Shown here one piece after another: positions 12,433 to 28,010 of a stretch of 64,000 bases of DNA (its first letter is position 1; every line of letters begins with the position of its first letter). A model generated the notes under the pieces. It was not told the origin of the DNA and made no database searches. It saw only the letters and a program-made list of their open reading frames with translations. The stretch spans positions 24,297-88,296 of the forward strand of contig NW_019775940.1 of NCBI RefSeq assembly GCF_001039355.2, given 5' to 3'. Origin of the DNA: Lingula anatina. Taxonomy: Eukaryota > Brachiopoda > Lingulata > Lingulida > Lingulidae. The translations under genes and the position numbers were made by a program.

Positions 12433-15400
12433 TTACCTGGCTCCAGGTACAAGAGGTGCAGAGCGATCATTTGTAGCAGTTTTCTTCAATTTGACATTGG
12501 CGAATGGATTGTTTCTGAAACAAACAGATAGGAAATTCTTACTTTAAAGTTTTTAATGTTGTTATTACTGATAGACACGTGTAAAGAAACTGTTGAAGAA
12601 CAAACTAGACATAAAGGATGGCACATAAACAGACACTGCACAAAGATATTAAAAGATACAAAATCAATGACATCTTTGCAGGAAAGGTGATTAAAAGAGT
12701 TTCTCTAGCTATAATAAAAAGATTTATGTCTTTCACTGTTCACCATCTGTTTTTTTTTCTGATGGCAACAGCATGGAGAAACAATGTATATAATATAATG
12801 CTAACTGCACTGAAAAGGTGTGACTAAACTGGAATGTATGTAAAAAAATGGAACAATTTACCAAGAAAAACAGCTAAACTGATTGTACACTTTCACATAA
12901 ATGGGTTTGAAGCACCAAGCCTTAAGGAAAATTTTACAACGGGAATCCAACTTCTCATACCATTGTTTAGTCCCGTCGGATGGATTGCTCATGTGATACT
13001 GTATAAATAAAACCAGTTTGACACCAACATAAACTTAAAGTTTTGGAGTACAAAAGCTGGTAAAATTCAGAAAACACAGCAAAAAGGAAAAGGTTTAGAA
13101 CACCTGTTATATCTCACTTCATGGGCTGTTTAAAAGTAAATATGTCACCAAATGATATAATTTGTCACAACATAAACTTCAATTACCAACTTTCATTTCC
13201 GAAATAATGTTCAAGTGGTGATCATATGTGATAGTCCTCTGCTGAGAAATCTCCACCAAAACAATGGTTTTAAGTTGTGTGATAATCAGAAAAGACAGCA
13301 ATGCTATAATGACACATTTACCTCCACAGTCAGACCCTGACACCAGAAGTTCCTTGATCAACACAACTTCAGGGACCTCACTGTTACACAAAATCACTCA
13401 AGACTGAACATTTTTTCAACTTTAAGACCAAATTTGACCTAAGATAGATAGGTAGTAGTCCAGTTAAATTTAATATTTTGCCCTTTTTATTTAAGAAAAG
13501 AAATGACTGACATTGCATACCAGATTTTTCAGGTTTTAAAGTTGAGACCAACTTTCAGTTTCAAGTTCCTTTGTGTAAACTGCCTAAGGACCTTTCTGAC
13601 TCATGTACCCTATACCAGAGATCAGCTGGACGAAAACATGATTTCTGTGCTAAAATTTTAGCTGTACAGAAATGTGCACAGAATTAGCCCGAGTAATAGT
13701 GAATGTGAATATCTGGAAAAAAATCTTTCCATAACACTGGTAGACAGTAGGTAACAGGCAGAAGTGTAGCTATAGCTGCCTCCATCACCACAAGACATGA
13801 GGACACTTACAAGGAAATTTTTCTCACTTTCAAGTTTTCCATGTTATTTTTTCTACAAAAATTATCAGATTTTTTTTTTTTGCAAACCTACACACAAAGT
13901 TCATCATGTAGTTTATTAACATTTAACTTCCAAAGGAACAACACTGAAAAAATCCACCCAGCTTTCTCAAGAAATTTTATAGAGGACTTCCAAATAGAAA
14001 AAAAAAGAACCTTAAATAACAAATTTCTTTACCTATTACATGCTTAATGTGGATCAGTATCTGAAATAATAATAGAATTCATGCAAGTGCTACTAGAATA
14101 CAGTAAGTCAGTACTAGAGTTAATTATTTCATGAAGGGGTGGAATGTTGTTGGGGAGGTTGGGCACAGACATCAAGTGTAATAATAAAATTATCGTTTCA
14201 ACAAGCTGGGAGTATATGGTCATACTAAGCTTAGTAGAATATGTCATGAAATGAGGGGGGTAGGGATTATGCATTCTTAATCATACATTAAAGGGGTGGG
14301 GGAGGGAAAGAACATTTGATTGCACTTATGGTTTATAATATCATGGAATGTTTATTATTTATTTTTTTAAAAATTCGCACAGTTCAAGTTTTCAAACCAG
14401 AATTGAGAATTACATCCTTTCCTTTCCTCCCTCTTTTCCAAACTAGAAATTGGTGTTTGAATTGAGATTTAATAAACATTCTGGGTCCAAAATATCACAT
14501 AGTAAAGATAAAGTAATATTTCTGTTGCAGTGAAAAAACAATTTTTCAATTAAAATGGTGGGTCAGGTACTTTCAAGATTAAAATATCATCACTGCTTGA
14601 ATGGCAGACAAAGATCTAAGGAGGAAGTAGTCCAAGTCAGGTTATGGATAATTAGGCCAATGCAGAGTTAGGATATGAGTGCATGAAGGTCAAACCAGAC
14701 CAAAAAGTTTACAGAACTTCCATTTTACATTCTAATATCTTCTTAACTTGTCTTAATGATTTTGAAGATTTGGTGTGTACATCAGATCCATCAAAAAACG
14801 TGAACAGCAGTTGAGCAAGGTGAAACTGATACTGTCACAGTGTAGTAACCTTACCATGCCATATATCATGGTGCTTTAAGTTCTCTACAGAAATACAACA
14901 AACACCACCTGTTACTAGTCACTAACAAAACAAGTCCTTAATAAAACCAGAAATCTACATAACAAATCTAGACATACATATTATTATTAGAAATACAACA
15001 AAATAAGTCTTACTTCTGGGAATCCTCATCACTGTAGTCTGCAGCGGGAGGGGAGTTATGGTGGCCGGCTCTCCCGTAGGGATCCTCCATGGCTGAGCTC
15101 CCCCTAGACGAAGACCTGTCACTCTGGCGATCCTGCGACATATGAGGGTTATTATAATACCTGGGTCGCCCTGGGCTGGCCCCCTGATGCTGGGAGTGGT
15201 AAGGAGAATGCCTGCTGTAACCATTAGGGTCATGGCTGGCTGGGGAGTAGCCACCAGGACGCTGAGGGTGACCTGGCTGTCCATTTGGATGGAGAGAGGA
15301 AGGAGGCGGAGGAGGAAGAGGTTGTTTGTGATTGTCTGCGATTGGTGGAGGTGGAGGGGGTGGCGGCCCTCCTGGGGTCAGTTGGCTGATGTCAGGGGTA

Positions 15401-18400
15401 CTCTTGGCATGGAACTGGAAAAAATATGAAGCTAGGTTTTAAGGATTGGAACGCTGTTTTTTTTTTCCCAGCAAATTGATTTATGATTGTTGCACATGGA
15501 AAAGAAATATTCTTTTCAGTTTTGTTGCTCCATGTTGGCATTGTAAGCATAACTGTGCCATCATAGTGCAAGAATGTACAATATGAAATATGTTTATCAG
15601 AAAAAATAAATGAAGAATGTTGCTGAAAAAAAAAGACTGTGCATTATCACACTTCCATACCTGTCAAACAAATCAACCATGCTGTCAAATATCAAAGCTA
15701 CTTTAAAGTATTTAAAACAGTAATACAAACTCTAGAACCAAGCAAAGTCACACAGATATTTGAATTATATTTCTACAATACATTTTCATGCAAAAATGAA
15801 GCCAGCAGAACCTGCAAAAACAAGAAGCAACTAAATAAATATTCATCAATGAATAAAACATTTCACATGCACATACACAACATGTTATTACTAAAAAAAG
15901 CAGTACTATCCATAAAGCAAGCAGGGTAATGGAAATTTGTGTTGGGGAACCAGTGATATAGGGGGTCATGCCATAGAAACACTCAGTGCTGGGTTTCTTC
16001 TCATAAGATATATACAAAGACACGTCACTCCAGCCAATGCATGCACAGTACCTGTGCTGTATCGTTGTTGTAAGAATCATTCCCACCACCAACGCCACTG
16101 CTCCCACCACTAACACTAGGACCGTATCCCCCATCATCATGTGTTCCGTTCACGCTGACTGCGCTTCTATTCTCCTGTTTCGGATGGTGGAGATGATGAT
16201 CGTAATAACTGTGCCTAGAGTTCACGGGCTGAATAGAGGGAGTCCCATCACCATAGTAAGAACCACTGTGTTGATGTTGATGATAAGCTTTAAGTCCAGT
16301 GTTTGTATTACTATGACTACTGTTGGAATGGTAGTTGTTTGATGGCCTGCTATTATGCATTGGTCCACCAGAGTAGCTTATATTGGCATCTCTATCATAG
16401 TCATTTCCATGATTCTGGTGATGTGCCCGATGTCTATAGTAACCTCCTTGCTGCCCAAGTGGCACAACTGAGTATGTCTTGGTACCCATATGGGGTACAG
16501 CATACCCCCCTTCCAACTGAGGTGGGTGGGCAGGTGGGGGAATGTCTGGTAACGGAGGGGGCAAAGGTTGTGGAGTTGATGGAGACTGATCTGATTCCTG
16601 CGGAAGCCCAGAAAGAAACACACACCATGTCAGATACAGCAGAAGCCAAATTACATTAATTTAAGAGTGAAAAGATTAGTCCACTTAATCAATAAAGTTA
16701 AAGGAAAAGCAGGATGGGATTAACTCCCAAATTCCCCAAAGCCCAACAATTCCCAAGAAATAAATTAGATTGTTAAAATTAGAAACACCAGTGGTTATGT
16801 CGATCATTGTTCTGAAAATCAGCACCATACCATCATGCTCTTCCCTATGTAGCCATCTTCATATGGCTTAGGCATGGTTCTGCTGCGTGGATCTGGACTG
16901 ACTCCAGAGTCACTGCCGTCAGATTCGTCTGCCAATAAGTCCCCCATACTGCGCACTCTCTGCATCATGGTTTTGCTGGTTGAAGATAGGGAAAACATGC
17001 GACATTAAACTTTTCAGTCCACTGAAGAACTATAAAGCTTCAGAAAACTACCAGTCTAAATCAAAATTATTCTATGAGATGAAATCCATACGTTTAATTT
17101 GTTTAATTCTCTAGAATGGCATTGCACAAAAGGATAATTTAAACCAATCATTCAACAGAAGGGGTGAAATTTGAAGTAAATGCAAAAAAAAAAAAAAATT
17201 CACTTGTCAAAAACTAAATCCACCATTCAGCTGCATCAAACTGACAGCTTATGTCACAGACTGTTTTTTATAATAAAAGTTGCGTCTTAAGATCTAAATA
17301 TTTGGAGCCAGAAGTGGTTTTAATCCACAAATGTTTCAAGAAAAAATGGTCACTAGGTGATGTATGTATGCATGCATGCACGCACACACAAATATAAAAC
17401 GCCATTTTTCTGCTGCTTAGATACTTACCTCCTGTTAGGTGCTCTGTTAACTTTCTCTGTAAAGGACACTGGGAACCAGCCCCGTCTAAAAAGTAAACCA
17501 TAACTCAAAAAGATGATCATATATAAATTTTAAATTAAAACTGCCAAAAATGTTTCTCTCAAAATATATTTTACTGTTGATAAATGCTTTACACTACATT
17601 ACAATATATTTCATTTGAATGGCCTAGAATTTATATATATTTTTAAATTTTTATCAGAAGCTGGAAAATACAGATCTAAATAATTTAAATTGTCTTTCTA
17701 TTTGTACTAGTCTTCCTCATGGTGTGTAAATTAAGAAAACAATGAATTTCATCTCATTGTACTTAAAATAATAAACATTACTTAGATGCAACATCTGTTA
17801 AGTATTTCTCATTTACTTCTCATTCATTGCCTCCACCTCTTTAATGAAAGGCTTAAGCACATAATTATGTATTTTTAACTGCACTCTTTACCTATCTGTC
17901 CTGGTATTCTCTCCATAGTGCCATCCCTTATTCTCCTCGCCTATCAGGACCACGATGTCCCCTTCAGTAAAGCTGAGCTGACTGTCTTGTTCTGCTACAT
18001 GTGTAAACAGCGCTCTCACACAAGACAAGCCACTACCACCAGATGGAGGCAGTGACATCTCTCTGGGCAGTGTCATAGCTGTAAGGAATAAAACACTAAG
18101 AATTCTTCTGTTTTTTTAAACTTTCATTTATGCCATTTTAAAATTTATAAAAAACTACTTTATTTTACCATTTTAAATTTTATTAAACAACTACTATACA
18201 CTAACATTTGATGACTGTCATTAATATTGCAAGTGTAATTTTATATTTTTTCATAATAGCTTTCATTTATATTTTTAGATTCATCACATATTAAATACCT
18301 TACACCAAATTTTGAAATAAAGGCCATGTTTAAAATAAGATGAAATGATTGTTATGTTCAGAATGCGTGACTGATAACTTCTGAACTGGCAACAAACATT

Positions 18401-20285
18401 TTTATGAGCCTGCTTTGTGTATCAAAACTGACCATTTGTAGATCCCACTTGCTGTCAAATTATTATTATTATTAATATTATTATTATTATTACCTCCTCC
18501 ATGATATTGTCCAGTGAACTCTACAGAGGATGTTGGCCTTCCATTTGGCATCCTATTTTCATGACTGCCGGTGCTGTTGGCATCTGTCCCCTTTCTTCTA
18601 CGTCCCATATCCTCTCCACTGTAAGAGCTCATGTCATCGCGCATGTCATATGTGTTACCATATGAATCCTGGGTAAAAAGTGAAAGATTTATATACATAT
18701 ATTTATATAATGAATAAATAATATTAAAAATTCATTAAGAAACAACACTGAGTTTAAGTAAATACTATGGAGTCCTCCGACTTACAATCCTGCATATAAA
18801 TTGTTGACACTATATCTTATATTAATTACCAGTATAACTCGGTATGTAACAAAGTTACATCATGAACCAATACTTGTGCCAATGAAGACTTCCCAGATTT
18901 ATTTTATGATAGAAAATTTCTCTTGCCTGTCTTCCAAGTCTCGTCATGGCTTCTACTGGGGGAGGTAGGGTGCCAGGGTTTTTGCAGGCATTCTCCCACT
19001 CTGGGAGTCTGTGACTTAGCAAATCATGGGACTGAAACAGTGAGAATGTTTTGGTAAAAATGACTGGATTGTGATGTCAGTTCTATTCTTCTTCACCTTG
19101 TTCCTTAGATTGCTAAAGCAGGTTAAATATCGCTGTGAATTAATTTAGGAATGAATTGATGAATCAGAAACATTAGCCAAAAAATTGACATTTAGAAAGT
19201 TTCTGCACAAGATGCTGGAATCGATCCAAGGTAGGGAAATGAGACCAATATTTTGATTAACAAAGAAAAAATTCCATGAAGACAAACCATATTCCCCTGG
19301 CCATAAACCCTGTTAAAAATAAACTAGATATTTTTCCTGAGCCAACACAAAACATCACAGAAAGGCTCTCATATCCAGAGTTTGTTCATTTCTTTTGTCT
19401 TGAGGGAATATTGCTAAGCTTTGCTAATAGACTTTTCTCGCTTGTACAGATCTTTTCTTGGAATGATTTTCCACTCAGAGAGAAAAGTGAAGCAAAATAT
19501 AGTTACTGTATCATAGAACCTATAGAAATCTCTCTCCCCTCCCCTCAAATTTATAATATACTTAAGTTAACAGCATATCTTTAAAAAATCTCAGCCATAT
19601 TAAAAAACCAATTACTGCAAGTAATAGTTCAACTAAGAGATATTTCAAACTAGAACTTATGAGGAAAGCCAAGGAATGATATGAACCACACATCACATAT
19701 TATCTAAATTGACATCTACAAAGCCTTGCATTAATTACCATAGTAATTGGGATGGCACACTTCTACATTCAAATGTTCAAATTTACATGATATTCATTAC
19801 CCTTAGCTTTAGAACTGATGTATACCAGCTTTTTCATTTTCAAATATCCACATCAATAAAGCACTTACCTGATAAGCAAATAAACGTGAAAAATATCAAT
19901 TTGAAAAACTGGCCAAAATATTCACCATCCACCTGGAGACTTACACCTGAAGCTGCTATATCACTTACTTGGTTGTGATGTGAGGAGAACCTCTTCATTA
20001 CTGTGGAAATTCTGTCCAATATAAGACAGTATCTCTTCCTTTCTTCCAACAGAGCCTGAGATGAGGATTTTCATATGTAAGAAGCATATGTAATGTAAGA
20101 ACCATTGCAAATTTAAATCAATGTGCTTTTGCAGTAAAATTTATGGGTACTGTGTGTGCATTAAAAGATAAGTAAATCTTCAAAACATAGTAAACCCTAT
20201 AGATACAAAGCTGTGGTATATTTCTTAAATTCAACTGTGCATTTTACCTATATCATGGAGAATGGATTGGGTGCTTAGTGATAGC

Positions 20286-20376
<91 letters not shown>

Positions 20377-20448
20377 CATAATAAAAATAAATAAACAAAT
20401 AAATAAGTAAGTAAAAATATACATTTTTTACAAAAGGAATCCTGCCCC

Positions 20449-20479
<31 letters not shown>

Positions 20480-20743
20480 AAGTGCTCTTTATAAAGTTGT
20501 GGTAAACTCAGTTGACCCCTATCGCTCCCAAAGTAAATGTTCTGATAGTATCTCTGGATTAAATGGTAAGTATACAGTAAAATGGAAATTAACTGAGCAA
20601 CTGGCAGCCTGATAACACTGTCCAGCTTTTGAATATAAAGATAGGTAGTCTTGTGGAAACGACCATGGCATTTTTACACATTTGTAATTTTATATCTTCT
20701 AATATTCTTGCTTTTACAGTCTGATGACCCTTAGTTTGCCCTA

Positions 20744-20780
<37 letters not shown>

Positions 20781-23700
20781 ACATATTAAACAGGAAAATT
20801 TAAAATATCTTAAGTTTGTTTTGTAAAAGACTAGATTAATGTTTTGATACAGAATGCCAGATGATTTGCTCCAAAACTCAATGCTGTCTACTGTAATCTT
20901 GCTTGGGCCACCAAATTAAAACTTCTGATTAGCATTTGAAATGCTGTGTGTACCTTTAAAAGAGATGCTGGCAAATAAAACTCCACCCAGTCTGAGAGCC
21001 AGCCACCAGTCCAAGGTAACTGACAAGTAGATTAAGTGACAAAGCAGTGGAAAAAAAGAGGGTCTTCAAAAGGTCACTTGTCTGCTCAGACTAAAGGACA
21101 TTTCAGTGGTTCGTTTGGTTTATTTTCCCAATATCTATAGATTTTATCTGCAGACTAGCAGTTTTATAGGGTCCATTTATCCAAGTGACCAGTGAGCTAA
21201 AAAGTAGACTGAAAAGGGGCAGACTGCCTACCTGTTTGAAGCCAGAACTTCTGAAGTTTTCCAGCTTGATGCTTGTTTCTTGCACTGCATGCTTATACTA
21301 AAAATATAAATTTTATCAATAGTTACAAGGTTGTTTAGCTTTTTAACAGTATTTTCTAACTTCAGTATCCCAATTCAATAAATTAGGCTGATTTAATTTC
21401 ACTGCTGTAGTATACTGGCACTGACATAGAAGATGATGGTGCTTAATCTTTTATCATTATTAATATGAGTACTAGCACATACATTTGTAAGACTGTCTAA
21501 GGCTTCGTTCACATGCAATGTCTATTTTCTAAATTCTATTTTCTATTCGCGCTATCTTATGATCACGGTCTGTGCACTGAATATCCCGCCGCGTAATTAC
21601 TGGCAGCGCGAGCCAGTTACTTATAGTAACTTATAGTAACTGGCTTGCGCTGCCAGTAATTACGCCGCGGGATATTCAGTGCACAGACCATGATCATAAG
21701 ACATACCGAAAATAGAAAATAGAATTTAGAAAATAGACATTGCATGTGAACGAAGCCTAAGGTAAGATGAGGGTGCTATAAAGACAGAGTGGTTGATAAA
21801 AGTTGAAATGTAAGTATAACATAATGAAGTTTTGAATTTTCGTTCTTATGAAAGTGATGCACTTGAAAAAACAAAAAAACAAAAACAAACAAACAAACAC
21901 GGACATTCCCATTAAGATTAATGATAATGCAAATGTAGGAAGGTCACTGAACATGGCAGTTTAACCAACCAGCATTAATCTTCTATATTAACTTTTCACA
22001 AGTCTCTTCTTGCTCATATAGGCTTCCATAATATATATAATTTTACCAATTTTAGTTGTAAGAAATGAATTACATCACAATAATAAGCATTGGTATAATC
22101 AAAGGAGTCTGTTCCTGTTTATGTCAATCTTTTCCATGTGCAATCACTGGAAGACCTCTGATATTAATTTCATTCCTTATGCCTAACTATATACATGTAC
22201 TGTGTAATAAGCCTTTAGCATGTTAAACTGAATGCTGTCATGTTCTGTTGAATGTATTGGCTACATATCCTTTTTTTAATTCTGGAAGGATTGCCTCTCA
22301 GCACATCAAAACATATATATATAAGGGACAGGACAGTTGTTTACCAAATTTTAAAAAGCCGCCCTGGGTTTCAGAGATTGCTGGAAACTTCCTTATTATC
22401 AGCATGCTTCTGCAGTCACTGGGAATTATACTAATAACAGAAGTGAGTAATCCAGTTTTCTGTGAACTTCAGGGCACAAAAAGACAGTTTATGTATCACA
22501 TTAGCAACTAAAAATATGGTCTCCTTCAGTCAAACAACAGGCTTGATGGCGGAAGAGCTGACAATTAATATTGACTATCATACAATTCCCTTTACTACAA
22601 TGCTCATCTCCACGAAAGAGTAAACATTTTGTTAATTTTCAGGATTTACATTGCTAAACATTGTTCACTCATACAGGTTTATATAAGACCCTAAAATAAC
22701 AGCCCCATGCTGCTGGTGAAATGATTTTTGCTCATGGCATGAACAGAGGTATCTTTATCACGTATCAGCTTACAGATGTCTGATTAATGGGCTAATAAAG
22801 GACATTGGCTACCAAGTGCAAACCTATACTTCTTGTACAAGACAAAACTGCACTGGATTTCTCACATGCATGACCATCTTAGGAAACAGTCCTTTTCATA
22901 TATACTACACTGTGCATGAGCTATGTCGCATGTCAAGCTTATGCGAGCTGCATTAGGCATACAGTCATGTACTTCTCAAGAGCAGGCTTTAATATCACAG
23001 CCTTAGTACCCGCTATCTTCTAATTATAGGCCATATATAAGTAATGCATGCAAGCAATGATCTATAAAAGAGCCTGTAACCTAATGGAGGTTACTGGTCT
23101 TCAGGAAATCAAATCTTAAGTTTTTGGGCAAGATATCTGGCTAATACTGGCATACTAAAAGTGAGATGAATTAAATTTCAATGCCTGTTATTTTTATTAA
23201 GTATTTAACTTATGATAAAACAGTTAAATATTCCTCATAAAAATAATGTTATCACATGGATTGTCAAGGCAAGTGCTTGCTGATGGGTCATCATATCTTA
23301 TTTCATAGCACTTTGCTACTGAAACTGAACTGCTTATTAAGCATTATTTTAAACTCTTCACAGTACAAGTATAGGGAAATAATTGATTGGAGGACAAGCA
23401 AACATCAACTGACTCAGTACATTTAAGCAGCTCAGGAAAAAAGATCAAAGTGCAAAAGTAGCTTATTAAACAATGTAGCCCTTCAAGGTAGCTGAAATAT
23501 TGCTCCTGGTGTGGAAAGATAAGACTTAGTTTTATAATTGATGAGGAGCTTTAAAGAAAACAAGAGTATTTTTTGTGCATTAAATATACTGTATTATTTG
23601 ACTTAACAAACCTTCAATATAAGTTAGAGTATGATAAATATTTCATAGATTAGAAATCCTTGAAATTACCCCCCCCCCCAAAAAAAAAGGGGGGGGGGGT

Positions 23701-26700
23701 AATGCAGTGTGATCATGCAACATGAAATATTGGTTTTTCACGTAAATTATTTTTCATCAATTACAACATAAATCTGATCTCACCTGGTTTTCTCTGGGAT
23801 CAGCTATCCCCTTTCCTCTACTCTTCTTCTGGCATTTTTTAAGATTAATGCATGCCTTTTCATGTGGCTGCATCACCATCTTATGTGCTTGGCCATACTT
23901 TTTTTGTTCTGCCTACAATGTAACAAAATTTGATGAAAAATATTATTTTTATTGATTTTTATATGATTGAATTTGATTAAAACAGGAAACACATTAGAAA
24001 CTAAAATATGAAGATTCAGAGTTTATATTACTGTCATAGGTGAAACCAGGTATGTAATATTATAAGCAATAATGTGATTTTATCTTCATTAAAAACGTGT
24101 TCTGTTTCTTCTATGATTTACAAAAAGTGGAATATTTGTCAACTATGCAGTTAGTTTTTTGTTTCCTTTACAAATTATTTATTTGTTCGAATTTGAGGTC
24201 TTTTTTTTCTCCAAAAAACATACATATTTACACTCACTCACCTGTAAAACTTTATTGTCCCCATCAATCTTACTTTCTAATGGTATCAACAGTTCTGTGT
24301 GAAATGTTTTGATCTGGAAAACATAATGGTATATCCAACTTCAATCAGAATAATGGGCTATCACCTATTCAAAATTCACCTGCAAAACGTTACTATTATC
24401 CTTAACCCTGTTGTTAACTTAAACTTTCTTCTTCATAATTTAATGACAAAATTAAATTATCCATATGGCATGTTGTTAAGTTAATATCATAACTATCAGT
24501 CATAAGTTAATACGATACGCAAGTGTTTTATGGCGCAGTTTCTTAGAACATAAAACACATGCAATTTAAAATCAAAGTGAATACAAAATAAGTAAAGTAC
24601 CCTGAAGCAATGCAATTGCTGACCTTTGGAGTTATAAACCCAACACAGGGTTGAATCTTATCAAGTCTGGTTCCTTGTACAAACCAGAGTAAGACATGAT
24701 ATAGCATACTGCCTGATATGTACAATACTCTAAGTGAAGGTTTTGTTTGATAAAAAGGATACAATCACAACAAGTAAACTTGTCTCTGAATTATATCCAA
24801 ACGAATGAAAACCATTACAGTTTAATATAGGATGAAGATGTTTGGGATTCCTTAAAAGTTGATTATTGTTTGATTTTACCCAATCAATTAATGGGCTTAT
24901 ACCTAAAAGTAACCTCTTACTTAAACAGCTTAAAATAAAATATACAGACACAACACTTGCTGCCTCTAGTTAAACCCTCTATGTAAGTGATGTTCACTGT
25001 GTATTGGTTATCTGCCCCCTCCCTCCACTCCAACACACACACACACACTGTACTCAATACATGATGTACATGGTTAAGTATAACTGCAGTGCTTTCACAC
25101 AAAAGTTTCAGAGGTTACTTATTATTTTAAGGTTCTGAAGAGGCAATGGCATCCTGATAACAGAGGTGAGTTTTCAGAGTAGCTTTGAAATTCAAGCTGA
25201 TCACGCATAGCATGCGCTGAAAAAATGCCAACCTATGACATTATGTTTAGGTGCATGCAAGATTCTGGTCACAATAGCTGCAACAGCACTTCAACAATGA
25301 GATGCGAACTTTGTTTAGTCTAACTAGAATGTGTGCAATCTTGTTATTCTTTTTTCTCCTTCTGTGCACTGTAAACTTTTAATTTTTAAACCAGGATGCA
25401 GATTTAGCCTTGGCAGAGCCACTGAGAAAAAAAATGATTGAAGAAAATGTTTTTTCCTTTTAAAGGCCAGATCTAAAAGGTAGTGTCAGGACAAAATTTG
25501 CAACATCCTGGCTACCAACTCTTTAAAGGAAAAATACTTAAAACTGTAACAGAATGTACAGCTTGGAAAATTAATGATGACAAAAAATTGTAATATAGGA
25601 GATTGGGGACAGGGGAGAAAAATATTATCTCTCTTCTGACAAGTCATATCAAGTGGAATCCACAATGATATGAGCCATCTTAAAATGATATTGTATCAGG
25701 TACCCTGCAGGGGTGTGTATCACAGTTAGTATACTCACATTTTCTTCCACATCTTTCTGAATTTCCCTGTGTGTGTTTGCTATCTCTGCTAAGGCTGTGC
25801 CTGAAACAACACAAAGAACTCATATATACAAGTGTTACTTTTAAGCAGCCATTTGTTTTTTTCTTTTTTTAAAGAAAAATGTATCAGAAATTCTAACTTA
25901 TATTCCAAATGAAATAATGCACAAAGAAAACAAAGAGGCAGATTTTACTTTTTGATTTCATTTTTCTAGTTTCTACAATTAAACAATTGCAGAACACTGA
26001 CTTCATCTATTCCCCACTATGTCCCCCACCCCCAACCCCATATTAAATGATTTCACATTAATAAACATAAACAGTGTTCTTACTAAACAATACAGCTATA
26101 GTAATTCTCTATCTCAAAGGCAGTAATAATTCTACAGAGATATAAAACAGAACTGTTATGTATGGCATTTGTGGTGCAAGGGTACATTTAGATCTTATCT
26201 GCATATTCATAGCCCAGCCTGCTTGGTCAACAGACCTTCCCATGGGCCAGGTTCACATAAGAAATATATAGAATGAAGACTTGTCTGAACTTTAGCATTA
26301 AAAAAATTGTCTTTGTCTTCTATGACCTGAGATAAATCAGAGAAGAAGTCTTCTAATTAAGAAGTATTGGACATGTTTTATTATTCAATTTTTAATGTCC
26401 AATATTTCAGACCAACAGTTGCTTTACTTAGTGAGCTACAGTGGGTTTGTTCTGTATGAAGTCTATATACCATAAGTAAACTTGTCTTCGATAAAATCAA
26501 AACTGACCATTTAAAGTCATTTTGTGATACCTAACACATGACTACTTATTGAACTATTTAACCATAGGAAAAAAAACTTGCAATTAAAATCTCTATATGT
26601 AGATAGATATTTTTAATTTCGAACAAATGAAAAGAAGAGGGACTGCCAATAGTTACATTGGGTAGATTTCAAAGTGACACAATCAAGTATGTTGATAAAA

Positions 26701-27947
26701 CACATCATTTAATGTTGATTAAGGACCTATTTAATCATTTATAAACAGTATTGTGCTCCAATCCTAAATGAATGCCAACAGAGGAATCTTAAATGAAATA
26801 TGGTCCATAAACAGACACACACACACCAATGTAAAAACATTGCAGCTAAGACTAAGGCTTCGTNTTTTTATTGATTTTTATATGATTGAATTTGATTAAA
26901 ACAGGAAACACATTAGAAACTAAAATATGAAGATTCAGAGTTTATATTACTGTCATAGGTGAAACCAGGTATGTAATATTATAAGCAATAATGTGATTTT
27001 ATCTTCATTAAAAACGTGTTCTGTTTCTTCTATGATTTACAAAAAGTGGAATATTTGTCAACTATGCAGTTAGTTTTTTGTTTCCTTTACAAATTATTTA
27101 TTTGTTCGAATTTGAGGTCTTTTTTTTTCTCCAAAAAACATACATATTTACACTCACTCACCTGTAAAACTTTATTGTCCCCATCAATCTTACTTTCTAA
27201 TGGTATCAACAGTTCTGTGTGAAATGTTTTGATCTGGAAAACATAATGGTATATCCAACTTCAAACAGAATAATGGGCTATCACCTATTCAAAATTCACC
27301 TGCAAAACGTTACTATTATCCTTAACCCTGTTGTTAACTTAAACTTTCTTCTTCATAATTTAATGACAAAATTAAATTATCCATATGGCATGTTGTTAAG
27401 TTAATATCATAACTATCAGTCATAAGTTAATACGATACGCAAGTGTTTTATGGCGCAGTTTCTTAGAACATAAAACACATGCAATTTAAAATCAAAGTGA
27501 ATACAAAATAAGTAAAGTACCCTGAAGCAATGCAATTGCTGACCTTTGGAGTTATAAACCCAACACAGGGTTGAATCTTATCAAGTCCGGTTCCTTGTAC
27601 AAACCAGAGTAAGACATGACATAGCATACTGTCTGATATGTACAATACTCTAAGTGAAGGTTTTTTTTTTGATAAAAAGGATACAATCACAACAAGTAAA
27701 CTTGTCTCTGAATTATATCCAAACAAATGAAAACCATTACAGTTTGATATAGGATGAAGATGTTTGGGATTCCTTAAAAGTTGATTATTGTTTAATTTTA
27801 CCCAATCAATTAATGGGCTTATACCTAAAAGTAACCTCTTACTTAAACAGCATATAATAAAACAAACAATACACAATACTTGCTGCCTCTGGTTGAACCC
27901 TCTATGTAAGTGATGTATATTGGGTATCTGCCCCCTCCCTCCACTCC

Positions 27948-28010
<63 letters not shown>

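Noticed and set aside
16037-16659. Plus-strand open frames over 16.0-16.6 kb
   Set aside because: They are shadows of the proline-rich BAIAP2 exon on the minus strand.
20231-20458. 75-residue minus-strand frame rich in Tyr and Ile
   Set aside because: It is translation of the A-run and TA microsatellite.
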